32,341 nt of DNA. It comes from an uncultured Veillonellaceae bacterium. Its GTDB lineage: Bacteria; Bacillota; Negativicutes; Veillonellales; Negativicoccaceae. Each line of letters begins with the position of its first letter. Within the stretch, counting starts at the first letter, position 1. Location of the stretch: the NCBI GenBank assembly GCA_900556745.1, contig USPU01000005.1, positions 1-32,341 of the forward strand. Direction: 5' to 3'. Shown here piece by piece: positions 24,347 to 32,341 of this stretch. The position numbers and the translations under genes are program-made. The notes beneath the pieces were generated by a model that saw only the letters and a program-made list of their open reading frames with translations, was not told where the DNA came from and searched no databases.

Positions 24347-25456
24347 TTAATGCCCTCGCATCGGCGTGACCACATAGCGGTAATCCGGATCGTTTTCCTG
24401 TTCCACAAGCATCGGTCCGTTTTGCAGGATATGTAGGGTAATTTTATCGCCTGTCGAACGTTTTAAAATATCGAGCAGGTAGAAACAGTTGAACACGATT
24501 TCCAATGCTTCTCCCTCATAGTTCACCGGTAATGTTTCTTCCGTGCTTCCCACTTCGGCGCTCGTCGCGCTGATTTCCACACTGCCGTCGCCCCATTTTA
24601 AGGTAACGGTTTTGTACGCCATGTTGCGCGAAATTAACGCTGCGCGTTCCAATGCCGCGGTAAATTCGCGCCGATCGATGATCGCCTTCGCATCAAAACG
24701 TGCCGGAAACACGCGTTCATAATCAGGAAATTCACCCGCGATCAAATTGGACATGAAGTATACGCCCGCAAATTCGAACGCGACATAATCACGGTGCCAG
24801 GAAATCGTCACGTCGACCGGTTCATTTGTCGGTAACAAACGCACCACATCGGCGAGCACGCGTTCGGGAATCACCAAACGCACCGGCTGCGCCAACGCAT
24901 CCGCCAACACCACTTCCCGCAATGCCAACCGGTGCGTATCGGTAGCGACCATGCGCGCCGCTTTCTCCCCCGCCTCCAGCAAAATGCCGCTGAAAATCGG
25001 ACGTTGGTTGTCACCCGCGACAGCGAATTGCGTCAGACTATACATATCGCGCAGCTGATCGCTCGGCAACGTGAATTGTTGCGGATGATCCAATTCATCC
25101 AAACGGGGAAATTCGCCCGCGACGCCGGTTACCATTTCATTTTCACTGCGCCCCGCACGAATCAATAATGTGGATGCGCCGGTCTGACTTTGGATTTCTA
25201 CCGTGCCCGCCGGCAACTTTTTGATCAATTCCGGCAAATACGCGGCCAATACGACCGTTTCACCGGGTTCGGTGACTGTCGCTGGCGTGCGGACCCGTAC
25301 ACTGACCTGGTAATCCGTCGCCTGTATTTCCAACATATTGTCGGCAGCGCTTAATAAAATTCCCGCATACGCATTATTACCGACTTTCGGTGCGGCGGCA
25401 CGGCTTACTTGATCCAATGCCGATTGTAAAGCTTGGGTGGGTAACGATAATTTCAT
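24347..25456 (-). CDS. dnaN: DNA polymerase III beta subunit (sliding clamp)
   Basis: DnaN forms the ring that holds polymerase on DNA. The 369-residue product has the three-domain pattern: MKLSLPTQALQSALDQVSRA at the start, LLIRAGRSENEMVTGVAGEFPRL and FAVAGDNQRPIFSGILLE in the middle, and FNCFYLLDILKRSTGDKITLHI with a C-terminal YRYVVTPMRG (the MPMR-like end of other clamps, here TPMRG). The frame is open to 25549, but the ATG at 25456 has AAGGAGG 5 bases upstream. The origin region lies immediately before it. Confidence 0.97.
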   Translation of the reverse strand: MKLSLPTQALQSALDQVSRAAAPKVGNNAYAGILLSAADNMLEIQATDYQVSVRVRTPATVTEPGETVVLAAYLPELIKKLPAGTVEIQSQTGASTLLIRAGRSENEMVTGVAGEFPRLDELDHPQQFTLPSDQLRDMYSLTQFAVAGDNQRPIFSGILLEAGEKAARMVATDTHRLALREVVLADALAQPVRLVIPERVLADVVRLLPTNEPVDVTISWHRDYVAFEFAGVYFMSNLIAGEFPDYERVFPARFDAKAIIDRREFTAALERAALISRNMAYKTVTLKWGDGSVEISATSAEVGSTEETLPVNYEGEALEIVFNCFYLLDILKRSTGDKITLHILQNGPMLVEQENDPDYRYVVTPMRGH

Positions 25457-25687
25457 GATGGCCTCCTTACGATGGCGATGTTTTGATTGTTTACAGTTAA
25501 ATAATAGCAGTAGTAGTAGACGCGGTGGAAAAGTGGATAATCCGGTCAAAGCTTGTAAATGTTATTCGCATCGATGTGAATAAGTCGGTGGATAAAAGAT
25601 AAAATTGCGCTCCTTATCCATCATGCCTGCCGGTAAAGTGGATAACATCCGGAATTATCCACGTCATTTTCGCTCTTCATCCGCTTG
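25457..25687. other. Replication origin (oriC) with DnaA-trio unwinding element
   Basis: The dnaA-dnaN gap holds five DnaA boxes: one-mismatch matches to TTATCCACA at 25532-25540 (-), 25587-25595 (-), 25637-25645 (-) and 25655-25663 (+), and a weaker one at 25614-25622 (+). Left of the box at 25532 comes a GC-rich step ACGCGGTGG (25520-25528), then TAATAGCAGTAGTAGTAG (25502-25519), which read 3' to 5' is GAT-GAT-GAT-GAC-GAT-AAT, a run of DnaA-trios. An AT-rich flank follows (about 25481-25501). This is the order of the basal unwinding system described for B. subtilis oriC, where DnaA spreads from the box along the trios to open the strands. Confidence 0.85.
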
Positions 25688-27160
25688 TTATCCGCCGGTC
25701 AGAAATTGTCGGATCTGTTGCATCTCTTCCTGCAGCTTGATATTGGTTTGCAGTTCTTTATAAATTTTGTCGTAAGCGTGCATGACGGTCGTGTGGTCAT
25801 TTTTGTTGAATGCCGCCGCGATTTCTTTAAAGGATAAATCCAACATGTCACGGCAGAGGAACATGGCGATTTGCCGCGGGAAAACGATATTTTTCGGACG
25901 TGTTTTGCCGACGAGTTTATCACGGCGAATTTTATAAAAGCTTGCGACTTCGTTGATGATAATATCCGGATTCAAAATAATGCGGCGTTCCGCCGGCAGT
26001 ATATCGGCCAGCTGTTGCTGTGCCCACTCGACCGTAATCGGTTCCGGTGATAATGACTGTAATGTGGCGATGCGATTAAATACGCCACCCAGTTCCCGAA
26101 AATCTTCGGTAAAATTTTCCGCGAGAAACGATACGACATCCGTCGGCATGGAAATTTCCGCGGCGGCTGCTTTTTTCTGTAAATAGGCGCTGCGGATTTC
26201 AAAATCTGGCGGCTGTATTTCGACGACCAGGCCCATGCGGAAACGCGAAATCAGTCGCTGTTCGACCTTCTCCATATTTTCCGGTAACCGGTCGCAGGTC
26301 ATGACGATTTGTTTTTTACTGTTCAGTAGTTCATTGAACGTGTGAAAAAACTCCAACTGCGTGCCGTCTTTTTTCCCGAAAAATTGCACGTCATCGATGA
26401 GCAGATAATCGACGGAACGATATTTTTCCCGAAAGGCGCGGTTGTGCTCCACTCCTTTTTGCGTCAGAGCGGAAATGAAATCATTGGTAAAATCTTCGCT
26501 CGTGAGAAATAAAAATTTCTTTTCCGGCGTGTGGGCGCGCACATAGTTGCAAATGGCATGCATCAAGTGGGTCTTGCCGAGTCCCGATGGCCCGTAAATG
26601 AACAACGGGTTTTGATATTGCGCCGGTTGTTGTGCGACGGCGAATGCCGCGCTGCGCGCCAAAGTATTGGAATTGGAAACAATAAAATTATCAAAGGTAC
26701 AAGCGGGATCGATGGGAATCGAATGCTTGCCGAAGTTGTACTCACTTTTCGGCGCTGCGGGGATTTGTACTGCGGCGGCCGGAGTAGTGCTCGGCGAGGT
26801 TTCCTGCACGCCGGTTGGTGTCGGTTTGTGGAATACCGGCACCGGAGGTTCGGGCAATGTAAAAGTTTCCGTGGTGTTTGTCGACGGCAACGGCGGTATC
26901 GGTACGTCCGTCGCTTGGGGCAAGGTGATTTGCAATGTAAGCGGCCGTGCGGCCACTTCGTTGACAGTCGCCTGCAAATCGCTTAAGAGATTTTTTTCGA
27001 GCCAAATTTTTAAAAACGGTTTACTCACTTGCGCCGTCAATGTGTCTTCCGTTAATGTCAGCGGCAAGACATGCGACATGAGCCAGTTCAACATCTCCGG
27101 GGAAATCCGTTCGCCCAGTCGGGCAAGTACGGCTTCCCAAAAGTCAAAAATATCGGTCAT
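25688..27160 (-). CDS. dnaA: Chromosomal replication initiator DnaA
   Basis: DnaA binds the boxes at the origin and opens the strands with its AAA+ domain. The 490-residue protein has domain I (1-75), a long Pro/Thr-rich domain II linker (about 80-140), Walker A GPSGLGKTH (190-198), Walker B LLIDDVQF (253-260), and the C-terminal helix-turn-helix with the DnaA signature LSFKEIAAAFNKNDHTTVMHA. The ATG at 27160 follows GGAGA; the frame is open upstream to 27211 but without a ribosome site. Imperfect DnaA boxes in the leader suggest autoregulation. Confidence 0.98.
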   Translation of the reverse strand: MTDIFDFWEAVLARLGERISPEMLNWLMSHVLPLTLTEDTLTAQVSKPFLKIWLEKNLLSDLQATVNEVAARPLTLQITLPQATDVPIPPLPSTNTTETFTLPEPPVPVFHKPTPTGVQETSPSTTPAAAVQIPAAPKSEYNFGKHSIPIDPACTFDNFIVSNSNTLARSAAFAVAQQPAQYQNPLFIYGPSGLGKTHLMHAICNYVRAHTPEKKFLFLTSEDFTNDFISALTQKGVEHNRAFREKYRSVDYLLIDDVQFFGKKDGTQLEFFHTFNELLNSKKQIVMTCDRLPENMEKVEQRLISRFRMGLVVEIQPPDFEIRSAYLQKKAAAAEISMPTDVVSFLAENFTEDFRELGGVFNRIATLQSLSPEPITVEWAQQQLADILPAERRIILNPDIIINEVASFYKIRRDKLVGKTRPKNIVFPRQIAMFLCRDMLDLSFKEIAAAFNKNDHTTVMHAYDKIYKELQTNIKLQEEMQQIRQFLTGG

Positions 27161-27222
27161 AAAATTCTCCGTGAAAATGGTGGAAATAAAAGTAAAAGTA
27201 TTGTAAAACAAGGGTTTAATGC

Positions 27223-27291
27223 TGTGGACAATGAGGATAAGTTGGTGGACAACTCCGTGTAAATGTGTCTTTATTTTAGCAGATATCCACC
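27223..27291. promoter_or_regulatory. DnaA-box-like sites upstream of dnaA
   Basis: TGTGGACAA (27223-27231) and TGAGGATAA (27232-27240) each differ from a DnaA box at one base; GGTGGACAA (27244-27252) and ATATCCACC (27283-27291) at two. They could give DnaA autoregulation or form a second origin sub-region, as in bipartite origins. A dnaA promoter could not be placed with confidence. Confidence 0.6.
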
Positions 27292-27311
27292 GATTTTAAA
27301 ATAGAGCACAC

Positions 27312-27345
27312 AAAAACCGGCCGGAAAGTTTCCGACCGGTTTTTT
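27312..27345 (-). terminator. Terminator of brnQ
   Basis: AAAAACCGG-C-CGGAAA pairs with TTTCCG-A-CCGGTTTTT with one mismatch and a tiny loop, six bases after the brnQ stop; it isolates brnQ from dnaA. Confidence 0.88.
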
Positions 27346-27350
27346 ATCGA

Positions 27351-28691
27351 CTAGACAGTTGTCGGTGCTTTTTTTACGAATTTCACATAGCAGAGCGCCA
27401 GAATGAAGCCGACGACTGCAAACGATACCCAGCCCAAACCATAACCGAATAACGGTAAATTCGCTTCCATCCAGTGCGTGAGAGCCGGCATTTCAAAACC
27501 GGCGGTACGCAACCCGTCATAGAGCGCTGGAACCAATGTAAAGAGTTGGGTAATAAAGTAGCCCGCTTGGCGATTGTCAAAAAGCGGTGCCAAAAACGTC
27601 AGCGACATCATAACCATCGTCAAGGGATACAGGAACATCAGCACCGGAATCGCCGCGGAAATGATCGTCGACAAACCAAACATGCCGATTACCGCGGAGA
27701 ATACGGAGAAGATGCTCACCCACACGCGATACGAAAGCGCCGGTACCAATTCGTTGAAATACGTCGAGCAGGACGTAATCAAACCGATGCTTGTCGTCAG
27801 ACACGCCAAGATGACGATGATAGCCAAAATGAATGCGCCCGGATCGCCAAAGTAAAATTGCGTCGAAAGCGAGAGAACCGGCGCGCCTGTTTCCTGCATG
27901 CCGATGCCGGTGACGCTGGTCGCCCCGATGTTGCCGATAAAGACGTAGACAACGCCCAGGCAGATCGCGGCAATCAAGCCGGATTTAAACGTAGCCGCCG
28001 CGATATCACGTTCAAATTCCGCGCCGTACTGTTTGACGGATTTGACGATGATGATCCCGAAGACCAAGGACGCCAACGCATCCATCGTGTTGTAACCGTC
28101 CAGGAAGCCCTGCGTAAACGCCAGACCGGAAGTAGCGTATGTCGGCGTCGGAGCCTGCATCGGTCCGATCGGCGAGAGAAGGGACTTCACGATCAGTATG
28201 CCGAGGAATAAAAGTAAGAGCGGCGTCAATACTTTACCGATACGCGAAACGAGCTTGGCCGGTGAAATGGAGAACCACCACGAAATACCGAAGAACACGG
28301 CGAGAAAAATCGACAATTCCAAATTGCCCGTGCCTGCGCCCAAAAACGGTTTGATGCCGATTTCATACGATACCGTTCCCGTACGCGGGATGGCGAAAAA
28401 CGGTCCAATCGTCAGGTACAATAAAATCGTAAATAAAAGACCGAAGACAGGATGGACACGCGACGAAAGATCCTGCAGGTCGCGACTGCCGGAGTAGCCG
28501 ATGGCCATAACGCCCAACAAAGGCAGACCGACGCCGGTAACTAAAAAGCCCAGAATCGCTTCCGGAAAATTCAAGCCGGCATTTTGTCCCAGAGAGGCCG
28601 GGAAAATCAAGTTTCCCGCTCCGAAAAATAATGCAAATAACATGAGGCCTATGGATACATAGGCAGAGCGAGAAATGGTCTGTCCTCGCAT
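27351..28691 (-). CDS. brnQ: Branched-chain amino acid importer BrnQ
   Basis: A 446-residue, 12-helix carrier of the LIVCS family (BrnQ) that imports Leu, Ile and Val with Na+ or H+. The start region YVSIGLMLFALFFGAGNLIFP and GLPLLGVMAIGYSGSRDLQ are family signatures, followed by repeated Gly/Leu-rich membrane segments. Three possible starts (GTG 28700, ATG 28697, ATG 28691) exist; AAGGGG is 8 bases from the ATG at 28691 and too close to the others, so 28691 is used. It has its own promoter and terminator and interrupts the usual rpmH-dnaA neighbourhood, pointing to an inserted gene. Confidence 0.93.
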   Translation of the reverse strand: MRGQTISRSAYVSIGLMLFALFFGAGNLIFPASLGQNAGLNFPEAILGFLVTGVGLPLLGVMAIGYSGSRDLQDLSSRVHPVFGLLFTILLYLTIGPFFAIPRTGTVSYEIGIKPFLGAGTGNLELSIFLAVFFGISWWFSISPAKLVSRIGKVLTPLLLLFLGILIVKSLLSPIGPMQAPTPTYATSGLAFTQGFLDGYNTMDALASLVFGIIIVKSVKQYGAEFERDIAAATFKSGLIAAICLGVVYVFIGNIGATSVTGIGMQETGAPVLSLSTQFYFGDPGAFILAIIVILACLTTSIGLITSCSTYFNELVPALSYRVWVSIFSVFSAVIGMFGLSTIISAAIPVLMFLYPLTMVMMSLTFLAPLFDNRQAGYFITQLFTLVPALYDGLRTAGFEMPALTHWMEANLPLFGYGLGWVSFAVVGFILALCYVKFVKKAPTTV

Positions 28692-28721
28692 TTTCATCAC
28701 CCCTTAATAGATATTTCACTA

Positions 28722-28749
28722 ATTATAGCACAGGCAGGCAACACTTCAA
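28722..28749 (-). promoter_or_regulatory. Promoter of brnQ
   Basis: Minus-strand TTGAAG (28744-28749) and perfect TATAAT (28722-28727), 16 bases apart with extended TGC, 31 bases before the start codon. Confidence 0.75.
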
Positions 28750-28843
28750 GTGGAAAATAAAGAAAAATAAAAATTTTACTGAAATCACTTTTTATATACA
28801 TTAAAAAAATAAAGCCTTTTTTGGACAATGACAAGCCTATTGA

Positions 28844-28872
28844 TTGACAGTGACCAACTTTTTCAATATAAT
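28844..28872 (+). promoter_or_regulatory. Consensus promoter of the rpmH-rnpA-yidC operon
   Basis: Perfect TTGACA (28844-28849) and perfect TATAAT (28867-28872) exactly 17 bases apart, the strongest promoter in the window, as expected for a ribosomal protein gene. The gap between it and the brnQ promoter is AT-rich but has no DnaA boxes. Confidence 0.93.
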
Positions 28873-28924
28873 TACTTTGTTATGGTATGAACTGATTCAC
28901 CTAATGCTAGAAGGAGGTGCAGAC

Positions 28925-29059
28925 ATGAAACGGACGTATCAACCGAGTGTGCTTTGGCGCAAACGTACCCACGGTTTTCGGGAACGCATGAAAACTAAAG
29001 GCGGCCGCATGGTCTTAAAAAGAAGAAGATTGAAAGGCAGAAAAAAATTATCCGCCTAA
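28925..29059 (+). CDS. rpmH: 50S ribosomal protein L34
   Basis: The 44-residue protein [48 protein letters not shown] sequence has the full L34 pattern (MKRTYQPS, then RTHGFRERM and GRKKLSA), a very basic protein of the large ribosomal subunit. The frame is open from 28844, but the ATG at 28925 with AAGGAGG upstream is the real start. It is the first gene after the consensus promoter. Confidence 0.98.
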   Translation: MKRTYQPSVLWRKRTHGFRERMKTKGGRMVLKRRRLKGRKKLSA

Positions 29060-29070
29060 GCGAGAGGCGA

Positions 29071-29104
29071 TACAAAGAACTTGGCCTCGGCCAAGTTCTT
29101 TGTA
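29071..29104 (+). other. Perfect 15-base hairpin between rpmH and rnpA
   Basis: TACAAAGAACTTGGC (29071-29085) pairs exactly with GCCAAGTTCTTTGTA (29090-29104) around CTCG. There is no T-run after it, so it is not a standard terminator. It may be a processing or stability element that lets abundant rpmH mRNA be separated from scarce rnpA. Confidence 0.75.
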
Positions 29105-29123
29105 TACATAAGGGACGGTTGTC

Positions 29124-29471
29124 ATGCACGAATTGAAAAAAGGGGATCGAATTACGCAGGGCCATGAGTACCGGCGTGTCTACCAACACGGTCGTGCCGT
29201 GATTGCCAATCGTCTGGTACTGTATGTGCTGCCGCGACAGGGCGAACCCACCCGGGTCGGCTTTGTCACCGGCAAAAAGGTAGGAAATGCGGTCGCGCGA
29301 AATCGTGCGCGCCGTTTGCTTCGCGAAGCGTATCGCCTGCATCGGCCGCAGCTGAAACCGGGCTATCACCTGGTTCTGGTGGGACGCAAGCGATTGGCGC
29401 AAGCGTCATACGCGGAAGCGGAGCGGGATTTATTATTTGTGCTCAGAAGGGCGAAACTTTTGCAATGCTGA
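29124..29471 (+). CDS. rnpA: Ribonuclease P protein component
   Basis: RnpA assists the RNase P RNA in trimming the 5' ends of tRNA precursors. The 115-residue basic protein has the family motif [21 protein letters not shown] (RNR box) and an early aromatic/basic strand ([22 protein letters not shown]). The ATG at 29124 follows AGGGACGG. It overlaps yidD by 7 bases in the conserved rpmH-rnpA-yidD-yidC cluster. Confidence 0.97.
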   Translation: MHELKKGDRITQGHEYRRVYQHGRAVIANRLVLYVLPRQGEPTRVGFVTGKKVGNAVARNRARRLLREAYRLHRPQLKPGYHLVLVGRKRLAQASYAEAERDLLFVLRRAKLLQC

Positions 29472-29722
29472 CGCGTATCTTAATCGGTATAATCGACTTT
29501 TACCGTCGCTTTCTTTCACCGTTGAAACCGCCGACGTGTCGGTTTTATCCGACGTGCAGCATTTATGCCCGCGAAGCGATATTACGCTTCGGACCCCTGC
29601 AAGGAAGTTGGCTGGCGTTGCGACGCCTGCTGAAGTGTCATCCCTTGCATTCGGGAGGCTATGATCCTGTACCGCCTGCCCGCGCATCCTTAAAGGAGGA
29701 ACCGAGTGAGTATATTCAGTGA
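29465..29722 (+). CDS. yidD: Membrane protein insertion efficiency factor YidD
   Basis: An 85-residue YidD protein, a small membrane-associated factor that aids insertion by YidC. Signature: [30 protein letters not shown] (Cys-rich), then [15 protein letters not shown]. It overlaps rnpA by 7 bases and yidC by 17, indicating tight coupling. Confidence 0.96.
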   Translation: MLTRILIGIIDFYRRFLSPLKPPTCRFYPTCSIYAREAILRFGPLQGSWLALRRLLKCHPLHSGGYDPVPPARASLKEEPSEYIQ

Positions 29723-30392
29723 TGCCATTGATTTTTTGGCGTCAATCATGCAGCATTTCTTGTCGTTTTGCTACCAATTGACGCAGATGGCGGGATTCCC
29801 GAGTTACGGGATCGCAATTATAGTAATGACGATTCTGATTCGCGTGCTGCTTTTGCCGTTGGCGATTAAGCAGATCCGCTCGATGAAGAGCATGCAGGAA
29901 ATGCAGCCGCGCCTTCAGGAGATTCAAAAGAAATATAAAGGGGATCCGCAACGGATTCAAATGGAAATGACGAAGATGTATCAGGAGATGGGTGTCAATC
30001 CGCTGTCGGGCTGCCTGCCGATGCTGATTCAGATGCCGTTTTTGATTTCGATTTTCTACGCGTTGCGCAGTTATCAATACGATCCCGAATATATCAGCTT
30101 CTTATGGCTGCCGAGCCTGGGCGCGACCGATCCGTACTATGTTTTACCGGTTCTGTCCGCGCTGTCGACGTTCATCATGCAAAAGCAAACGATGAGCAGC
30201 AACAATTCGGCGGGTTCTATGGCGGCGCAGCAGCAAAAAATCATGCTGGTCTTTATGCCGCTTTTCATCGGCTACATCAGCTTAAGTTTTCCGAGCGGTC
30301 TGGTTATTTATTGGGTAGTTTCCAATTTATTCCAGATGGCGCAACAGTTTATCATGTTTCGTGAAAAGCCGAAGGGAGCAGGTGTCAAATGA
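29706..30392 (+). CDS. yidC: Membrane protein insertase YidC (short form)
   Basis: A 228-residue Oxa1/YidC/Alb3 insertase that inserts proteins in the inner membrane. It is the short type, lacking the large periplasmic domain of proteobacterial YidC; the core five-helix region contains [22 protein letters not shown], the cytoplasmic loop with [21 protein letters not shown], and [19 protein letters not shown]. Start is a GTG at 29706 with AAAGGAGG upstream, overlapping the yidD end. No lipobox is seen, unlike SpoIIIJ of Bacillus. Jag follows with an ATGA overlap. Confidence 0.95.
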   Translation: MSIFSDAIDFLASIMQHFLSFCYQLTQMAGFPSYGIAIIVMTILIRVLLLPLAIKQIRSMKSMQEMQPRLQEIQKKYKGDPQRIQMEMTKMYQEMGVNPLSGCLPMLIQMPFLISIFYALRSYQYDPEYISFLWLPSLGATDPYYVLPVLSALSTFIMQKQTMSSNNSAGSMAAQQQKIMLVFMPLFIGYISLSFPSGLVIYWVVSNLFQMAQQFIMFREKPKGAGVK

Positions 30393-31336
30393 GCCATCCA
30401 ATCGAGTTTACGGGCAAAACCGTGGAAGACGCTACCGCGAAAGCATTAGCAGAGCTGCAAGTCACGCGCGGTGAAGTGAATGTAGATGTACTGTCGGAAG
30501 GGTCAAAGGGTATCTTCGGTATCGGCGCCAAAGAGGCGCGCATCCTGGTTACCAAATTGTATGGTGAGCTGACGGAATCGGAAGTTGATAAAGAGACTGC
30601 GAAAGCGGATTATATCGTACCGCGCGAAGAATTGACGGAAGCTTCGAAGCGCCAGGCCAAAATGTCCGCGGGTCTTGAAGACGCTACCGGTATCGAAGTG
30701 CAAAACGAAGAACCGATTATTGAAACACCGGCGACCGTTGTTGAGCAGGAAACGCAAGCGGCGGAAGAAACGCTGCGTCCGGAGGCGGCAGCGGACGCCA
30801 CGGCGCATGTAGCGGATACCGGCGCGGTGGCGACTGAAGCGGTGACAAATACTCGTTCCCAAAGCGCATTTTCGGCGGAAGAACAAGCGGAAACGGCGCA
30901 GCGCGCTAAAGCCTTTTTACAATCCGTCACCGATGCGATGGGACTCGATGTGATGATCGAAAAGCGAATGACTGCGGAACGCATTTTATTACAATTGCAC
31001 GGGCGCGGGTTGGGCGTTTTGATCGGTAAACACGGCAAAACGTTGGACTCGTTGCAGTATCTGACCAATTTAGCGGCCAATCAGAGCGGCCGCGGTCGGT
31101 ATTTCGTCATGCTCGACGTGGAAGATTACCGCGAGCGTCGGCAAGCGACGCTGGAATCGCTGGCGATCCGCATGGCGGACCGTGTCAAACGCAATCAACG
31201 CCCCTTGGTGTTGGAACCGATGAATGCGTATGAACGCAAAATTATTCATCTGACATTGCAAGATGATCCGGACGTCTACACGAAGAGTGAGGGCGAACTG
31301 GACAATCGCCACTTGGTGATTCACTACAAGCAGTAA
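30389..31336 (+). CDS. jag: Jag/KhpB RNA-binding protein (SpoIIIJ-associated)
   Basis: A 315-residue protein with an N-terminal Jag domain (about 3-55, IEFTGKTVEDATAKALAELQV and GSKGIFGIGAKEARI), an acidic, Glu/Ala-rich linker (about 75-170), a KH domain (about 180-240, including GRGLGVLIGKHGKTLDSLQYL) and a C-terminal R3H domain (about 245-312, RRQATLESLAIRMADRVKR). KhpB proteins bind RNA with KhpA and affect division and envelope growth. The ATG at 30389 overlaps the yidC stop as ATGA. The linker is long compared with Bacillus Jag (about 208 residues). Confidence 0.95.
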   Translation: MSHPIEFTGKTVEDATAKALAELQVTRGEVNVDVLSEGSKGIFGIGAKEARILVTKLYGELTESEVDKETAKADYIVPREELTEASKRQAKMSAGLEDATGIEVQNEEPIIETPATVVEQETQAAEETLRPEAAADATAHVADTGAVATEAVTNTRSQSAFSAEEQAETAQRAKAFLQSVTDAMGLDVMIEKRMTAERILLQLHGRGLGVLIGKHGKTLDSLQYLTNLAANQSGRGRYFVMLDVEDYRERRQATLESLAIRMADRVKRNQRPLVLEPMNAYERKIIHLTLQDDPDVYTKSEGELDNRHLVIHYKQ

Positions 31337-31345
31337 ACGCATTAC

Positions 31346-31375
31346 AGACCGGGGCGATCCCGGTCTTTCTTTTTC
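31346..31375 (+). terminator. Terminator or attenuator between jag and mnmE
   Basis: AGACCGGG (31346-31353) pairs with CCCGGTCT (31359-31366), followed by TTCTTTTTC. It lies 10 bases after the jag stop and just before the mnmE ribosome site, so mnmE may be partly uncoupled from the upstream operon; no separate promoter was seen. Confidence 0.75.
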
Positions 31376-31386
31376 TAAGGAGAATT

Positions 31387-32341
31387 ATGTATAACGAAGA
31401 TACCATTGCCGCGATCGCAACGCCGTTCGGCACGGGCGGAATCGGTATTATCCGGATCAGCGGGCCGGAGGCGCTGGCGCTCGCCGCGCGCGTTTTTCGG
31501 CCGTACACGCCGCTGGATTGGAATAATGCGCGCGGTTTTCGGGCGCATTACGGCCATATCGTAGCGGACGGGCAAACGATGGACGAAAGCATTTTGCTTG
31601 TCATGCGCGCGCCGCGTTCGTATACGGGTGAAGATGTCGTGGAGTTGCAACTGCATGGCGGGATGCTGGTGTTACAACACAGCTTGCAGCTTTGCCTCCA
31701 AGCGGGCGCGCGCTTGGCGGAACGCGGTGAATTTACCGAGCGCGCCTTTTTGAACGGGCGTATTGATCTGACGCAGGCGGAAGCGGTGGATGATATTATT
31801 ACCGCGAAGAGCGAAGTCGGCTTAGGCGTGGCGGTCGGTCAACTGACGGGCAAACTTTCCCGCTGGGTGGAAGCGACCGGCGCGGCGGTGACCGAACTCG
31901 TAGCTTCGTTGGAAGCGGTGATTGATTATCCCGAAGAGGATTTGGCGGAGCTGACGCCGGCGGAAATCGATACGAAACTGACCGCGATCATCACTGAATT
32001 GGAAGCGATGATCGCCCGCGCGGCGGCGGGAAAAGTTTGGAAAGAGGGATTAAAAACCGTCATCGCGGGTTTACCCAATGCGGGCAAATCAAGCCTTTTG
32101 AATCAATTGCTGGCGGAAGAGCGCGCGATTGTGACGGATATTCCCGGCACGACACGCGACACGATTACGGAATCGGCGCTGATTCACGGCATTCCGCTGG
32201 TGCTTGTGGACACGGCGGGCATTCGTGAAGCGAGCGACCAAATTGAACAAATGGGAATTGCGCGTACACACCGCGAACTCGCGCAGGCGGATTTGATTCT
32301 CGCCGTGCTGGATGCATCGCAGCCGCTGACGGCGGAAACAC
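31387..32341 (+). CDS. mnmE: tRNA modification GTPase MnmE, 3' end cut by window edge
   Basis: MnmE with MnmG modifies the wobble uridine of some tRNAs. The first 318 residues are present. The N-terminal tetrahydrofolate-binding domain (DTIAAIATPFGTGGIGIIRISG, APRSYTGEDVVELQLHGG) is followed by the helical domain (ERGEFTERAFLNGRIDLTQAEAV) and the inserted GTPase domain with G1 GLPNAGKSS at about residues 228-236, G2 IPGTTRDT and G3 DTAG. The ATG at 31387 follows AAGGAGAA. The G4 motif and C-terminal CIGK box lie outside the window. Confidence 0.97.
   Translation, partial: MYNEDTIAAIATPFGTGGIGIIRISGPEALALAARVFRPYTPLDWNNARGFRAHYGHIVADGQTMDESILLVMRAPRSYTGEDVVELQLHGGMLVLQHSLQLCLQAGARLAERGEFTERAFLNGRIDLTQAEAVDDIITAKSEVGLGVAVGQLTGKLSRWVEATGAAVTELVASLEAVIDYPEEDLAELTPAEIDTKLTAIITELEAMIARAAAGKVWKEGLKTVIAGLPNAGKSSLLNQLLAEERAIVTDIPGTTRDTITESALIHGIPLVLVDTAGIREASDQIEQMGIARTHRELAQADLILAVLDASQPLTAET

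Overview
The window is a chromosomal segment around the replication initiation locus of a Gram-negative-staining Firmicute, most likely class Negativicutes (Veillonella/Megasphaera/Dialister relatives). Three things point there. The core gene order is Firmicute-like: rpmH-rnpA-yidD-yidC-jag-mnmE on one side, and dnaA-dnaN-S4 protein-recF-DUF721-gyrB on the other. Diderm functions are also present: an OmpH/Skp-type periplasmic chaperone and an RND pump with its lipoprotein adaptor. Finally, there is a sporulation-type GerW/YtfJ gene together with a c-di-AMP riboswitch. The genus is inferred, not proven.

Layout, left to right. 1-1.2 kb: panC (cut by the window edge) and panD. 1.4-5.0 kb: an OmpH-like gene, then a four-gene minus-strand operon (WYL regulator, cobO, DUF2953 ytfI, gerW/ytfJ). 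5.1-7.25 kb: kimA potassium importer behind a ydaO-type c-di-AMP riboswitch. 7.25-8.3 kb: azlD and a frameshifted azlC. 8.35-9.06 kb: a gene-free, AT-rich stretch with inverted repeats and a dense group of DnaA boxes. 9.1-11.4 kb: M20 peptidase and dinB (Pol IV). 11.5-12.3 kb: an unusual acidic-then-lysine-rich protein. 12.4-13.8 kb: a CorC/CNNM transporter on the plus strand, followed by a stand-alone structured small RNA with its own promoter and terminator. 14-18.1 kb: RND efflux pump and adaptor. 18.2-19.8 kb: lysP lysine permease. 20.1-27.2 kb: gyrB, dciA-like DUF721, recF, S4 protein, dnaN, dnaA. 27.3-28.7 kb: brnQ. 28.8 kb to the end: rpmH, rnpA, yidD, yidC, jag and mnmE (cut) on the plus strand.

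The dnaA-dnaN gap looks like a true basal unwinding origin: DnaA boxes, a GC-rich step, a run of DnaA-trios and an AT-rich flank beside dnaN. Gene orientation fits an origin there: mostly minus to the left, and plus beyond brnQ. The second DnaA-box group near 8.7-9.05 kb has better-matching boxes (three perfect) but no trios and no change in gene orientation. It may be a DnaA-titrating or regulatory locus, or a second origin. This cluster, the orphan small RNA and the polyampholyte protein are the least expected items.
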